Below, one piece after another: positions 34,683-46,434 of a stretch of 64,000 nucleotides of DNA. Below the pieces are notes generated by a model. The model worked only from the letters and a program-made list of their open reading frames with translations. It did no database searches and was not told the DNA's origin. Each line of letters opens with the position of its first letter. The first letter of the stretch is position 1. A program made the position numbers and the translations under genes. The stretch comes from Tetracentron sinense (taxonomy: Eukaryota > Streptophyta > Magnoliopsida > Trochodendrales > Trochodendraceae), in NCBI GenBank assembly GCA_015143295.1, contig CM026557.1:30103760-30167759 (forward strand), read 5' to 3'.

Positions 34683-35628
34683 TGTAGAACCCTGGAACTT
34701 TTCGTACATGTCTTGGTATGAGTGCCAAGACATGTTGCCTATGTAATCTCAAATTCATGAAATGGAAATTTGGAACTGTGAGAAAATTGTGTCAAGAATG
34801 CTATGATTAATTTAATGAATTATTTAAGCACGTATACAAGCTTTAAGGAGACCCTAGTCATCATGTTTAGGAAAGGTCAAAAGAGAACTAGGATCAGTCC
34901 AAGTAGTGGAAAATGGGTGAAAAATGGTCTCTGTGTCAAAACCTGCAGACCACCGATCGCTCGGTCCATGAGCGATCGATCGGTCCAAAACTGATCGATC
35001 GGAGGCTATCGACTGGTCAAAAAATTTGTCTAGGGAAATTTTCCAGAGAGTTGATTTTTGATCGAGAGCTCGGTCAATACACCGATCGCTCGGTAGGCAA
35101 CCGATCGATCGGTCATAAACGCCGATCGTTCGGTCTTCGTGTTTTTGCAGAAATTTCATTAAGGGTGTTTTCATCTTTTGGGTGTTTCACTCTTTCCTCT
35201 TAAGGGTTTCCTGAGCCTTTAGGGATCATTCTCAACACTTAGAACATTTGAGAGCTAAGGAGAGAAGAGAAAGGGTTTTTCTAAACCTAGGGTTTGATTT
35301 TGAGAAGAAATCAAAGGGTTTGTGAACCCTAGATCGCCTCAAGCTTGGATTGCTTCAAGATTCCGGTTCAAGCACTCGTGGAGCACTCTCCTCAAGCTAG
35401 GGCAGCATCTACACGCACGTTTTGGAGGAGAGATTCTTCCCTCATTTCTTAAGGTCGGTACCTTTTGCTACCCTCCTAGTTATAGATTTCCCTTTTCTTT
35501 CCCCATTCCTTGTTATTCATTATCTATGATGTGCGATGATTTGAATGTATGGATGATGTGGATGGAGATGGTTATTGGCGATTGGATGCCGTGTGAATGA
35601 TGTAATGAATGAGAAACGGGAAGGGCAT
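34683..35628 (+). repeat. LTR fragment I, left part
   Basis: It begins TGTAGAACCCTGG after GATTC (34678-34682) and resembles the Tekay LTRs. It has the palindrome array 34952-35135, the border GTTTTTGCAGAAATTTC, and leader sequence up to the D insertion. It resumes at 45969 and fades at about 46195. The 3' half and the partner TSD are missing. Confidence 0.8.
34952..35135 (+). repeat. GATCGATC palindrome array in LTR I
   Basis: CCGATCGCTCGG, GATCGATCGGTC and the spacer with CTATCGACTGGT and TTTTCCAGAGAG are in the same order as S1. The border on the right is conserved; on the left only CCTGCAG is recognisable. Confidence 0.78.
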
Positions 35629-35834
35629 CGTAGAGCCCCAGACTTTTTCATGCTTAATACATGGCATTTTCGTTGCCAGTTTTCCCTTAAAGAGGTATAA
35701 TTAATAAATAAGGAAGAAATTGGAAATTCCGAACTGTCAAAAATGTTCCTTTTCGAAGTACGAACCCAACGCAAGTTGAATCGTCAAAATCGGATGAACG
35801 AGTCAAAAGATATGGCCAAAACAGTCTGGACCTG

Positions 35835-36326
35835 TAAGTAATCGTAGCTCGGAAGGCACTAAGGACGTAGCTCCGACAACGTACTCTAACTACGTATACG
35901 TTGTGCATCCGTTGTGCAACAGACAACGGGTACGTTGTAGAGCAACAACGTGCACGTGTTACAGCTCACAACGGGTACGTTGTACAGCAACAACGTGTAC
36001 GTTGTACAGGAACAACGTGTACGTGTTACAGCTCACAACGGGTGCGTTGTACATAAGACAACGGACACCGAGCACGGCACAGCGTGTTATTCACAATGGA
36101 CAACGTGTTCAGCACTATTCACAACACAACCTGTTTGGCACTGTTCACAGCACAACGTGTCCAACACTATTCACAGCACAACGTATTATTCACAACGGAC
36201 AACGTGTTCAGCACTATTCACAGCACAACGTGTTTGGCACTGTTCACAGCACAACGTGTTTGGCACTGTTCACGGCACAACATGTTTGGCACTGTTCACA
36301 GCACAACGTGTTCGGCACTACTCACA
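35835..36326 (+). repeat. ACGT-type U3 array, D 5' LTR
   Basis: A degenerate palindrome remnant (AATCGTAGCTCGG) leads, then inverted repeats such as ACAACGTGTACGTTGT (about 35991), then about eight irregular CACAACGTGTT...CACTRTTCACAG units. The 3' LTR copy is at 43577-44090. It is the same class as in S2. Confidence 0.8.
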
Positions 36327-37250
36327 CTCGTGTTTTCGCAGAGATTTCAGTAAGGGTATTAGGGTCTTTTGGTCGGTTCACTCTTACCTTAAGAGTTTAA
36401 CCCGAGCCTTTAGGGCATCATTCGACACTTAGAGAGTTGAGAGAATAGGAGAAAGGGGAGAAGGAGATTTCCAACCTAGGGTTTTCTTTGAAAGAGAAAT
36501 CAAAGGGTTTTGAGACCCTAGATCACTTCAAGCTCGGTTCTTCCCCAAGATCTCAGCTCAAGCACTCGTGGAGAGCGTTCTCCAAGTTAGGGCAGCAGCT
36601 ACACGGTCGTTTTGGAAAGGGGATTTCTTCCTCACTTGATCAAGGTCGGTACCTTTTGCTACCCTCCTAGTTATAGCTTCTCTTTTCCTTTATTTCTTCT
36701 TGTTTTCCTTCACTTATATGGGTGTTATGAGATTGGTGGTATGAATGGTGAATGGAGGTGGATATTGGCGAATGGATGCCATGTGGATGATGTGATGAAT
36801 GAATGGGAAAGGGCATTGTACTAATAATGAACATACAAGTGTGATGTGAGCATAACCCACCTAGAAAAGCATGATTTAGGTTTAAATGAATAATGAATAA
36901 TTAACACACTATGTTTGATGAAATGCCAAGGTGAATAAAGGGAGTTGTAAATTAGGAAATGCATGCCTAATAAATTATGGATATTGCTAGGACCTATGAT
37001 AGTGTGTTTTCTCGCTTTCCCTAAATGATATGAATGTTACATTGCTCAATCATTGATGTTATATGTATTGTGAAATTACCCAAATGTCATATTTAAATTT
37101 TAATGCAAGTATGTACACGGTTCCCACGAGCACGGCATGCATGACATGATTTATCGAGGTTTTCAAGAACATGGTTAGAGGTGGGATATATCCTACGATA
37201 TGTTTTACCTCGCTCTTGGCAAGGACAAGTCAGTCATGCATTATCATAAG

Positions 37251-37480
37251 AAGGGTCTCCCTTCCCTCGCAAGTGCATACATATCATAGGAAGGGTTTCC
37301 CTTCCCTCGCAAGTACATCTCACAAGGACATCTCACAAGTGAAAGGACAAGCATCAGCATTTTAGGAAGAAGGGTTTCCCTTCCCTCACAAGTAGATTAC
37401 TTTTCCGAGCAAGCAAGCATGATACATGACATGACAAGCATGGGCATTCTAGGAAGAAGGGTCTCCCTTCCCTCACAAGT
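37251..37480 (+). repeat. Four leader hairpins, D 5' LTR
   Basis: GAAGGG, TCT or TTT, CCCTTC, then CCTCRCAAGT occurs four times. The 3' LTR has the same four at about 45012-45240. Each is a perfect 6-bp stem with a 3-nt loop. Confidence 0.8.
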
Positions 37481-38201
37481 AGTTTACTTTCCAAGCAAGC
37501 ATGACATGGCATGACACGCATGATATGACAAGATAAGACAACATGACAAGTTTCAAGCACGGAAATGGTATTTCCAATCAAGTCAAGTGCACAAGGTTTT
37601 CAAGGGTTTCATCGGCTTTCTACGAAATACAAGCATGATTATAAATTGTTTTGCTTCCTTGTATGATATAAACTGTTCCTGTTCTATATATGCAACTTGC
37701 TTCCTACTCTATGTATGCTATCTATATACTATGACTGTTGGTTAGTATTTAGTACCCGCTGAGTATTCCATGCTCAGCCGTACTTCTTATATCGGCAGGT
37801 TCTGAGGGAGCTTTGACGTTTGTGATCCTGGTCCATCGGTGGAGGAGGAGTATGTCGAGGAGCCTTTTGAGGAACCTCCCGTAGAGGGTTATCAGTAGGT
37901 GATATTAGGTTCTGAGTGGATTAGCTGTGGGTGAGCATGAGTGATCATATCCATGTATTTTGGCGGGTCTGTCCGTGCTTTCTTTTGGATTCCTTTTGTG
38001 TAAACTTGGATTCGTATATACATAGAGGTTGTTTAGACTTCCGCTGTGCTATGTTAGAGTATATTTCCGCTGCTTATATCCTCTATTGTATATGCTCTGT
38101 GGGGTTTTGCAGGTTGGTTTGTCAAGCAAGTCATGTAAGCCATGATTAGTCGTCCAAAGTTCACTCTAACTCCTAGGGTGGGTTTTGGGTCGCGATAGAA
38201 G

Positions 38202-38213
38202 TGGTATCAGAGC
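38202..38213 (+). promoter_or_regulatory. Element D primer binding site (tRNA-iMet)
   Basis: TGGTATCAGAGC starts four bases after the 5' LTR end. Confidence 0.95.
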
Positions 38214-38297
38214 TTAGGCATTAGGTCTCTAGGGTCACTTAGAATCTTATACCACGGCTTGACAAGAGAATATGTTAGGAAACAAGTTAGGAAGGAA

Positions 38298-38547
38298 GTA
38301 AGTCGGGAGAGAGTCTTGATCCAAGTGTAAGACGAAACTTTAGTCTTAGTCTAAAATGGTTGCTTTAACCAAGTACGGTCCTAGGTACGCTAGAACACTA
38401 AAGTACAAGTATAATGTGATGAATACTCTGATGACTTGATGTGATGTGTATTAGTATTATACAACTAATACGAATTAAATTATTGTGAAATGACATTGAA
38501 TTAAGCTGTGGTTTCAAGTGAGACTCATGTGGTGCTATTGTTCTCAG
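38298..38547 (+). other. Possible leader intron before gag, element D
   Basis: A consensus donor (GTAAGTC at 38298) and the acceptor GTTCTCAG (to 38547) bracket 250 bp ending ten bases before the gag ATG. E has both at 62039-62280. C keeps the acceptor (TTCTCAG just before its gag ATG) but lacks the GTAAGT donor. Speculative. Confidence 0.35.
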
Positions 38548-38557
38548 GACTTTGGTC

Positions 38558-39806
38558 ATGAGGCGGGGCACACGGGGTCGTGGACCACACACCAGAGCTT
38601 CCTCTTCTTCACGGGATGAGGATGAGCAGCCGGACCTCTCTCAGGTCTTAGGCTCTATTGCTGAGACACTCGCCATACTGGCGGCTCGGCAGGCTATACC
38701 ATCATCGGCGGCACCTACTCCACCGCCCGCAGCTCCAGTACATCGTACCGCTGGAGTTGAGGCATTCAGGAGATTGAGGCCTCCACCCTTCTATGGGAGT
38801 GTGGACCCTCTTGCTGCGGAAGCATGGATCCTCCAGATGGAGAAGATCTTTGCGGTCCTCTCGCCTACAAAGGAGGATAGAGTAGCATGGGCAGTTTTCA
38901 TGCTAGAAGGTGAAGCTCACCATTGGTGGATGTCCGCATTGAGGACGCGAGATTTGACCATGCAGGGTCAACCTTGGACTTGGGAGGAGTTCAAAGATAC
39001 TTTTTACAAGAAGTATTTTCCGATTGGAGCACGGGAAAAGAAAGAGAGAGAATTCATCAACCTTGAGCAAGGTTCGATGTCTGTGGCCGCTAATGAGGCC
39101 AAGTTCTCGGAGCTATCACGCTTCGCGACACATATGATTGCCACCGAGGCAATGAAGGCGAGGAGATTTGAGCAAGGGCTCAAGGATGTTATTATGGAGA
39201 AGGTTTCCATTTTCAGGCATGCTACCTACCCTGAAGTGGTAGACAAGGCCTTATTGGTCGAGGCCAATTCTGAAGTGGTGTCTAAGAAGAGAGAGTTGGC
39301 AAGAGGCCAAGCCAGTAGTTCAGCACCTCCAGAGAGGCGGGCTTGTACCGGCCCTTATCAGTATACATGGCCAGCACCACAGATGAGGCCGACTTATGCG
39401 CCTCCAGCCCCACGACAGTACATGCCACAGGCACCTCAACCTCAGGCTCTTCCGGCCCCACGGCCAGTTGCACCTCAGGTGGCGAGGCAGGCACCACCTT
39501 CGGCCCCTCCGGCCTACTCATATGAGGTCTGCACTTCATGCGGCAAAAGGCATCCGGCAGGAGATTGCCGAAGAGCATCTGGTGGATGTTATCATTGCGG
39601 TCGCCAAGGCCACATGATCAGGGATTGCCCTACCCGGCATTTACCAGGCCAGTCTCAGGGGATTAGGCCACCAGCGCGCCCAGCAGGATCATACCAGGCG
39701 TCATCTCAGACTACCCGGTCTACACCTCAGTCTCGCCAGGCAAACCAGGGGCGAGTTTTTGCCTTGACAAAGGGTGATGCACTTGCATCTGATGATGTGG
39801 TGCAAG
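38558..39806 (+). CDS. Element D gag
   Basis: ATG 38558 (MRRGTRGRG) to the intron donor, or to TGA 39836-39838 if unspliced (about 426 aa). It has an Arg/Gly-rich start, a gag domain with HHWW near 38920, EQGSMSVAANEAKFSELSRF, a Pro/Gln-rich linker and a CCHC knuckle (CYHCGRQGHMIRDC) near 39590-39630. It is free of internal stops although pol is broken, so Gag alone could still be made. It forms particles and binds RNA. Confidence 0.92.
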
Positions 39807-39951
39807 GTACGCAGTTAGAGTTAATTTCTTATTCGTGATTATTATGTTATGCTCTATTCTCTGCGTACGTACTTGGCATGTTCTATATGTATATATACCT
39901 ATATGTATACGCTGTTGATGCATGGATTAACTCCGCTAGTTGAAATTTCAG
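39807..39951 (+). other. Candidate gag-pol intron, element D
   Basis: GTACGCAG to TTTCAG, 145 bp, AT-rich with TGGATTAACT as a possible branch region. Removing it joins the codons around VVQG and [10 protein letters not shown] in frame (phase 1). The Gag TGA at 39836-39838 lies inside. Confidence 0.75.
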
Positions 39952-42900
39952 GAACCCTACTAGTCAATGAGTATTTGGCTCGAGTGTTGATTGATACCGG
40001 GTCTACTCATTCATTTGTCTCGCCGAGTTTTTCAGAAGGCTTTTCTGTAGAGCCAAGTCAGCTAGAACCGGAGTTAGCCATTTCGACTCCTCTCGGCAAA
40101 ACAGTATTGGCAGATAAAGTGTATAGAAATAGTGTGGTCCAAGTTGGAAGCCACGAGTTGGCGGTTGATCTCATCATCCTTGGATTCCAAGACTTTGATG
40201 TTATATTGGGAATGGATTGGTTAGCAGCACATCATGGGCATGTAGCTTGCTTTGAGAAAATGGTACTCTTCAAGCCAGTAGAAGGAAAACCATTCCACTT
40301 TCGCGGGTTGAAAAGTAGATATATTGCTCGTTTTGCGGCGTTGAGCGTAGCTAACCCCGAGGCAAAGGACTCATCAACTATCCCGGTTGTGAGTGAGTTC
40401 CTGGATGTATTTCCAGAGGAGTTGCCAGGATTGCCTCTAAACAGGGAGATTGAGTTTGTGATCGAGCTTGCACCAGGCACGGCTCCTGTTTTCAGGGCTC
40501 CGTATAGAATGGCCCCTATTGAACTCAAAGAGTTAAAGACCCAGTTGGAAGAATTACAAGGTCTTGGTTTCATTCGACCAAGTGTCTCACCGTGGGGTGC
40601 CCCGGTGTTGTTTGTTAAGAAGAAAGATGGCTCGATGCGGATGTGCGTCGATTACAGGCAATTGAACAAAGTCACTATAAAGAATAGGTATCCCTTGCCT
40701 AGGATTGATGACTTGTTCGATCAGTTGAAGGGAGCGAGATTTTTCTCGAAGATAGACCTTCGATCGGGTTATCACCAGTTGAAGATTAAGGTGGAAGATG
40801 TTCCCAAAACTGCTTTCTGGACTCGATACGAACACTACGAGTTCTTGGTGATGCCTTTTGGTCTCACGAACGCGCCGGCAGCTTTTATGGATTTGATGAA
40901 CCGGATGTTCTGGCCATATCTTGATAGGTGCGTGATTGTATTTGTTGATGACATTTTGGTCTATTCCCAGACACGGGAAGATCACACACGCGACCTATGC
41001 CTTGCTTTGGAAATGCTAAGAGAGCACAAGCTATACGCCAAACTTAGCAAGTGTGAGTTTTGGCTCGAAGAGGTGGCATTCCTAGGCCACGTTGTTTCTG
41101 CAGAAGGCATATCGGTAGATCCAAAGAAGATAGAGGCAGTCATGAGTTGGGCGAGGCCCAAGAGTGTCACGGAGATACGCAGCTTTCTTGGGTTGGCAGG
41201 CTACTAGAGGAGATTCGTAGAGGGTTTCTCTAGCCTTGCAGCACCACTCACTTACCTGACGAGAAAGAATGCAAAGTTTGTATGGAGCGATAAGTGTGAG
41301 ATCAGTTTCACGGAACTGAAGAAGAGGCTTACTACAGCCCCTGTCCTTACTGTGCCATCCGGACCTTATGGGTATGAGGTGTATAGTGATGCCTCACACG
41401 TTGGACTTGGGTGCGTACTCATGCAGCACAAGAAAGTCATTGCCTATGCATCAAGGCAATTGAAGGAGCATGAAAAGAATTATCCCACGCACGACTTGGA
41501 GCTTACGGCGGTCGTGTTTGCACTCAAGATTTGGCGTCATTACCTTTATGGGGTGGAGTTCTATGTGTTCACGGATCACAAGAGCCTCAAGTATCTCTTT
41601 TCCCAAAAGGAATTGAATCTAAGGCAACGGCGTTGGATGGAATTTCTGAAGGACTATGATTGTACCATTCAATACCACCCGGGTAAAGCGAATGTAGTGG
41701 CCGATGCTTTGAGTAGAAGACCTCCGGGGTTATTAGCACATATGTTGGTGTAGGAATGGAAGCTACTTGAAGATTTGGCAAATCTGGACATTAGTGTGAA
41801 TGACTCTGTTCGTAGTCCTATCTTGGCAAATGTCACGGTTCGGCCATACATAATAGATTTGATCCAAGAATACCAAGCCACGGATGCTGAATTGTTGGCT
41901 TATCGGGACAAGGAAGTTGCTAAGGGTAGTGAGGACTTCTCTCTCACTAGTCGGGGTGCTATCACATTCAAGGGAAGGCTGTGCGTCCCAGCCAATGCAG
42001 ATCTTCGAAGAGAGATTTTGGATGAAGCACACCGTTCGAAGTACACAGTGCATCCAGGGGGTACAAAGATGTACCGGAACCTCAAGAGTCACTTTTGGTG
42101 GCGGAATATGAAGAGGGAGGTTGCGGAATATGTAGCACGGTGCTTGGTGTGTCAACAGGTAAAAGCAGAACACATGCGGCCCGCAGGTCTATTACAGTCC
42201 CTTCCGATTCCCGAGTGGAAATGGGAGAACATATCCATGGATTTCATAGTTGGCTTGCCAAAGACGGCAAGGGGCTCAGATGCGATATGGGTAGTAGTGG
42301 ATCGTTTGACGAAGTCCGCTCACTTCTTACCTTACCGAACTACTTTCAACTCTAGTCAGTTAGCCGCTTTGTACATCAAGGAAGTGGTGAGGTTGCACAG
42401 AGTGCCCGTTAGTATTGTGTCAGATCGGGATCCAAGATTCACATCACGATTCTAGAAAAGCTTCCAGGAGGCTATGGGTTCCCGACTTGATTTCAGTACC
42501 GCTTTTCATCCACAGACGGATGGACAAACCGAGAGAGTGAACCAAGTCATTGAAGACATGCTTCGGGCTTGTATGTTGGATTTCAGAGGCAGTTGGGAAG
42601 AGCACTTGCCTTTGGTTGAATTCGCCTATAATAACAGCTATCAGGCGAGTATCCAAATGGCACCATTTGAGGCCTTGTATGGGCGAAGTTGTAGGTCTCC
42701 TCTCTATTGGGATGAGGTAGGAGAAAGGAAAGTACTTGGTCCAGAGTTGATTGAGCAAACTGCAAACACAGTTAAGATCATTCGGGATCGATTGAAAGCC
42801 ACTCACGATCGCCAGAAAAGTTATGCGGACACGCGCCGTAGGGACTTGGAATTTCAAGTAGGGGATCAAGTTTTTGTGAAAGTATCTCCTAGCAAAGGGA

Positions 42901-43277
42901 TCATGAGATTTGGAAAGCGAGGCAAGCTCAGTCCTCGGTATGTTGGGCCTTTTGAGATTATCACACGAGTTGGTGAGGTTGCTTACAGGGTAGCTCTCCC
43001 ACCTCACATGGCCGCAGTTCACAACGTCTTCCATGTGTCTATGCTTCGGAAGTACATTGCGGATCCTTCGCATGTCATAGACTTGGAACCGTTGGAGATT
43101 CGAGAGGACCTCACCTTGATTGAAAAGCCGGTTCAGATTTTGGATCGAAGAGATCAGGTGCTTCGCAACAAGACAATCCCTTTAGTTCTTGTGCAATGGC
43201 AACACCATGCTCGGGAAGAAGCTACATGGGAGCGTGAAGCCGAAGTCAAAGCAAAGTACCCAGAATTAATTGAATGA
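39952..43277 (+). pseudogene. Element D pol with three in-frame amber codons
   Basis: One continuous frame runs from the acceptor to TGA 43275-43277, with no frameshift. Protease has DTGSTHSF; the RT catalytic Asp pair is at 40947-40952; RNase H is at about 41370-41600; integrase finger and DDE core are at about 42030-42550; the chromodomain-like tail is at about 43000-43270. TAGs stand at 41205-41207 (Tyr in C), 41751-41753 (Gln in A) and 42453-42455 (Trp in A and C). The last two fit C-to-T decay; the first needs a C-to-G change. All three being TAG is probably chance. Confidence 0.92.
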
Positions 43278-43366
43278 GTTTTCTATAGGTTTTGTATATG
43301 TGGCTTGTATTTTTGTTTTGATTTTGTAATGCATGTCCCGTCCAAATTTCGAGGACGAAATTTTTG

Positions 43367-43379
43367 TAAGGGGGGAGGA
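43367..43379 (+). promoter_or_regulatory. Element D polypurine tract
   Basis: AAGGGGGGAGGA directly precedes the 3' LTR start TGTAGAGCCCC. Confidence 0.9.
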
Positions 43380-45968
43380 TGTAGAGCCCCAGAATTTTTC
43401 ATGCTTAATACATGGCATTTTCATTGCCAGTTTGCCCTTAAAGAGGTATAATTAATAAATAAGGAAGAAATTGGAAATTCCGAAATGTTCCTTTTCGAAG
43501 TACGAACCCAACGCAAGTTGAATCGTAAAAATCGGATGAACGAGTCAAAAGATATGGCCAAAACAGTCTGGACCTGTAAGTAATCGTAGCTTGGAAGGCA
43601 CTAAGGACGTAGCTCCGATGGGCGCTAAGGACGTAGCTCCGACAACGTACTCTGACTACGTATACGTTGTGCATCCGTTGTGCAACAGACAATGGGTACG
43701 TTGTACAGCAACAACGTGTACGTTGTACAGCAACAACGTGCACGTGTTACAGCTCACAACGGGTACGTTGTACAGCAACAACGTGTACGTTGTACAGCAA
43801 CAACGTGTACGTGTTACAGCTCACAACGGGTGCGTTGTACATAAGACAACGGACAACGAGCATGGCACAACGTGTTATTCACAATGGACAATGTGTTCAG
43901 CACTATTCACAACACAACGTGTTTGGCACTGTTCACAGCACAACGTGTCCAGCACTATTCACAGCACAACGTATTATTCACAACGGACAACGTGTTCAGC
44001 ACTATTCACAGCACAACGTGTTTGGCACTGTTCACAGCACAACGTGTTTGGCACTGTTCACAGCACAACGTGTTCGGCACTACTCACACTCGTGTTTTCG
44101 CAGAGATTTCAGTAAGGGTATTAGGGTCTTTTGGTCGGTTCACTCTTACCTTAAGAGTTTAACCCGAGCCTTTAGGGCATCATTCGACACTTAGAGAGTT
44201 GAGAGAATAGGAGAAAGGGGAGAAGGTGATTTCCAACCTAGGGTTTTCTTTGGAAGAGAAATCAAAGGGTTTTGAGACCCTAGATCACTTCAAGCTCGGT
44301 TCTTCCCCAAGATCTCGGCTCAAGCACTCGTGGAGAGCGTTCTCCAAGTTAGGGCAGCAGCTACACGGTCGTTTTGGAAAGGGGATTTCTTCCTCACTTG
44401 ATCAAGGTCAGTACCTTTTGCTACCCTCCTAGTTATAGCTTCTCTTTTCCTTTATTTCTTCTTGTTTTCCTTCACTTATATGGGTGTTATGAGATTGGTG
44501 GTATGAATGGTGAATGGAGGTGGATATTGGCGAATGGATGCCGTGTGGATGATGTGATGAATGAATGGGAAAGGGCATTGTACTAATAATGAACATACAA
44601 GTGTGATGTGAGCATAACCCACCTAGAAAAGCATGATTTAGGTTTAAATGAATAATGAATAATGAACACACTATGTTTGATGAAATGCCAAGGTGAATAA
44701 AGGGAGTTGTAAATTAGGAAATGCATGCCTAATAAATTATGGATATTGCTAGGACCTATGATAGTGTGTTTTCTCGCTTTCCCTAAATGATATGAATGTT
44801 ACATTGCTCAATCATTGATGTTATATGTATTGTGAAATTACCCAAATGTCATATTTAAATTTTAATGCAAGTATGTACACGGTTCCCACAAGCACGGCAT
44901 GCATGACATGATTTATCGAGGTTTTCAAGAACATGATTAGAGGTGGGATATATCCTACGATATGTTTTACCTCGCTCTTGGCAAGGACAAGTCAATCATG
45001 CATTATCATAAGAAGGGTCTCCCTTCCCTCGCAAGTGCATACATATCATAAGAAGGGTTTCCCTTCCCTCGCAAGTACATCTCACAAGGACATCTCACAA
45101 GTGAAAGGACAAGCATGAGCATTTTAGGAAGAAGGGTTTCCCTTCCCTCACAAGTAGATTACTTTTTCGAGCAAGCAAGCATGATACATGACATGACAAG
45201 CATGGGCATTCTAGGAAGAAGGGTCTCCCTTCCCTCACAAGTAGTTTACTTTCCAAGCAAGCATGACATGGCATGACACGCATGATATGACAAGATAAGA
45301 CAACATGACAAGTTTCAAGCACGGAAATGGTATTTCCAATCAAGTCAAGTGCACAAGGTTTTCAAGGGTTTCATCGGCTTTCTACAAAATACAAGCATGA
45401 TTATAAATTGTTTTGCTTCCTTGTATGATATAAACTGTTCTTGTTCTATATATGCAACTTGCTTCCTACTCTATGTATGCTATCTGTATACTATGACTGT
45501 TGGTTAGTATTTAGTACCCGCTGAGTATTCCATGCTCAGCCGTACTTCTTATGTCGGCAGGTTCTGAGGGAGCTTTGACGTTTGTGCTCCTGGTCCATGG
45601 GTGGAGGAGGAGTACGTCGAGGAGCCTTTTGAGAAACCTCCCGTAGAGGGTTATCAGTAGGTGGTATTAGGTTCTGAGTGGATTAGCTGTGGGTGAGCAT
45701 GAGTGATCATATCCATGTATTTTGGCGGGTCTGTCCGCGCTTTCTTTTGGATTCCTTTTGTGTAAACTTGGATTCGTATATACATAGAGGCTGTTTAGAC
45801 TTCCGCTGTGCTATGTTAGAGTATGTTTCCGCTGCTTATATCCTCCATTGTATATGCTCTGTGGGTTTTTGCAGGTTGGTTTGTCAAGCAAGTCATGTAA
45901 GTCATGTAAGCCATGATTAGTCGTCCAAAGTTCACTCTAACTCCTAGGGTGGGTTTTGGGTCGCGACA
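43380..45968 (+). repeat. Element D 3' LTR
   Basis: TGTAGAGCCCC to CGCGACA, 2589 bp. It has the same modules as the 5' LTR. The ACGT-type array is 43577-44090. The small acidic frame (ATG 45551, stop 45658-45660) is shifted by a deletion near its start, though the downstream PWVEEEYVEE part is still readable. Confidence 0.93.
45551..45660 (+). pseudogene. LTR acidic small ORF, frameshifted, D 3' LTR
   Basis: The span is 110 bases, not a multiple of three. Start MSAGSEGA and core PWVEEEYVEEP lie in different frames. Compared with A and E, bases are missing in the Ala-rich part. Confidence 0.5.
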
Positions 45969-46195
45969 GGCATTGTACCAATAATAAACAGACAAGTATG
46001 TTGTGAATATAAACCCACCTAGAAAAGCATGATGTAGGTTTAATGAATAATGTACACAACCTATGTTTGATGAAATGCCAAGGTGGATAAAATGAGTATA
46101 AATCAAGAAAATGGATGCTAAATTACTTATGTAACTTGTTAGGGATTATGATAGCATGAGTTCTTGTTTTCTCTAAAATATTATGAATGTTTAAG
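45969..46195 (+). repeat. LTR fragment I, right part
   Basis: It continues 35628 after D and aligns to the leader of the D LTR (from about 36816, with CCCACCTAGAAAAGCATGAT). Similarity ends at about 46195, where element H begins; no LTR end is present. Confidence 0.75.
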
Positions 46196-46434
46196 AGCTA
46201 CTCTCTGAGTAGGCTGTACAAGGTACTATCTCTGTGATTGGTACCTCTATCAAGGCTGCGTCACGGTTGCTGCTTCTGCGAGAATCGCAATCAGAGAACG
46301 AGTCACAGGTTGGCTCATGCAAGTGAAAAGAATGCAACGGCTAATCATGATTATGCATGATGACAAGAAGCAGATGCTAGAAAAAGGATTTTTCATTGAT
46401 GTATGAAGATTTCAGTGAGTGTAGATAGTGCGAC

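Larger units (their letters stand above)
35629..38197 (+). repeat. Element D 5' LTR
   Basis: The conserved U3 block is at about 35770. The 26-bp-type array is at 35835-36326. Four leader hairpins GAAGGG-TYT-CCCTTC lie at about 37251-37475, with the conserved hairpin at about 37757-37777. The small acidic frame has lost its ATG here (ATA at 37800). Confidence 0.92.
35629..45968 (+). mobile_element. Element D: full-length Tekay-type retrotransposon with three amber codons
   Basis: It is 10,340 bp, flanked by GGCAT at 35624-35628 and 45969-45973. LTRs are 35629-38197 (2569 bp) and 43380-45968 (2589 bp). They differ by small indels (an extra block with GGGCGCTAAGGACGTAGC near 43620) and many substitutions, so D is older than C. 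The 5' LTR ends are eroded (CG for TG at 35629, CGATA for CGACA at 38197). Gag is open and pol is one frame broken only by three TAGs. Confidence 0.95.

Noticed and set aside
38202..38213. tRNA-like sequence after the LTRs
   Set aside because: Only a 12-base match to the tRNA-iMet 3' end, which is the primer binding site, not a tRNA gene.
41205..42455. Stop-codon readthrough or amber recoding in D pol
   Set aside because: C and A have sense codons at these sites and no recoding signal is visible; ordinary decay is enough.
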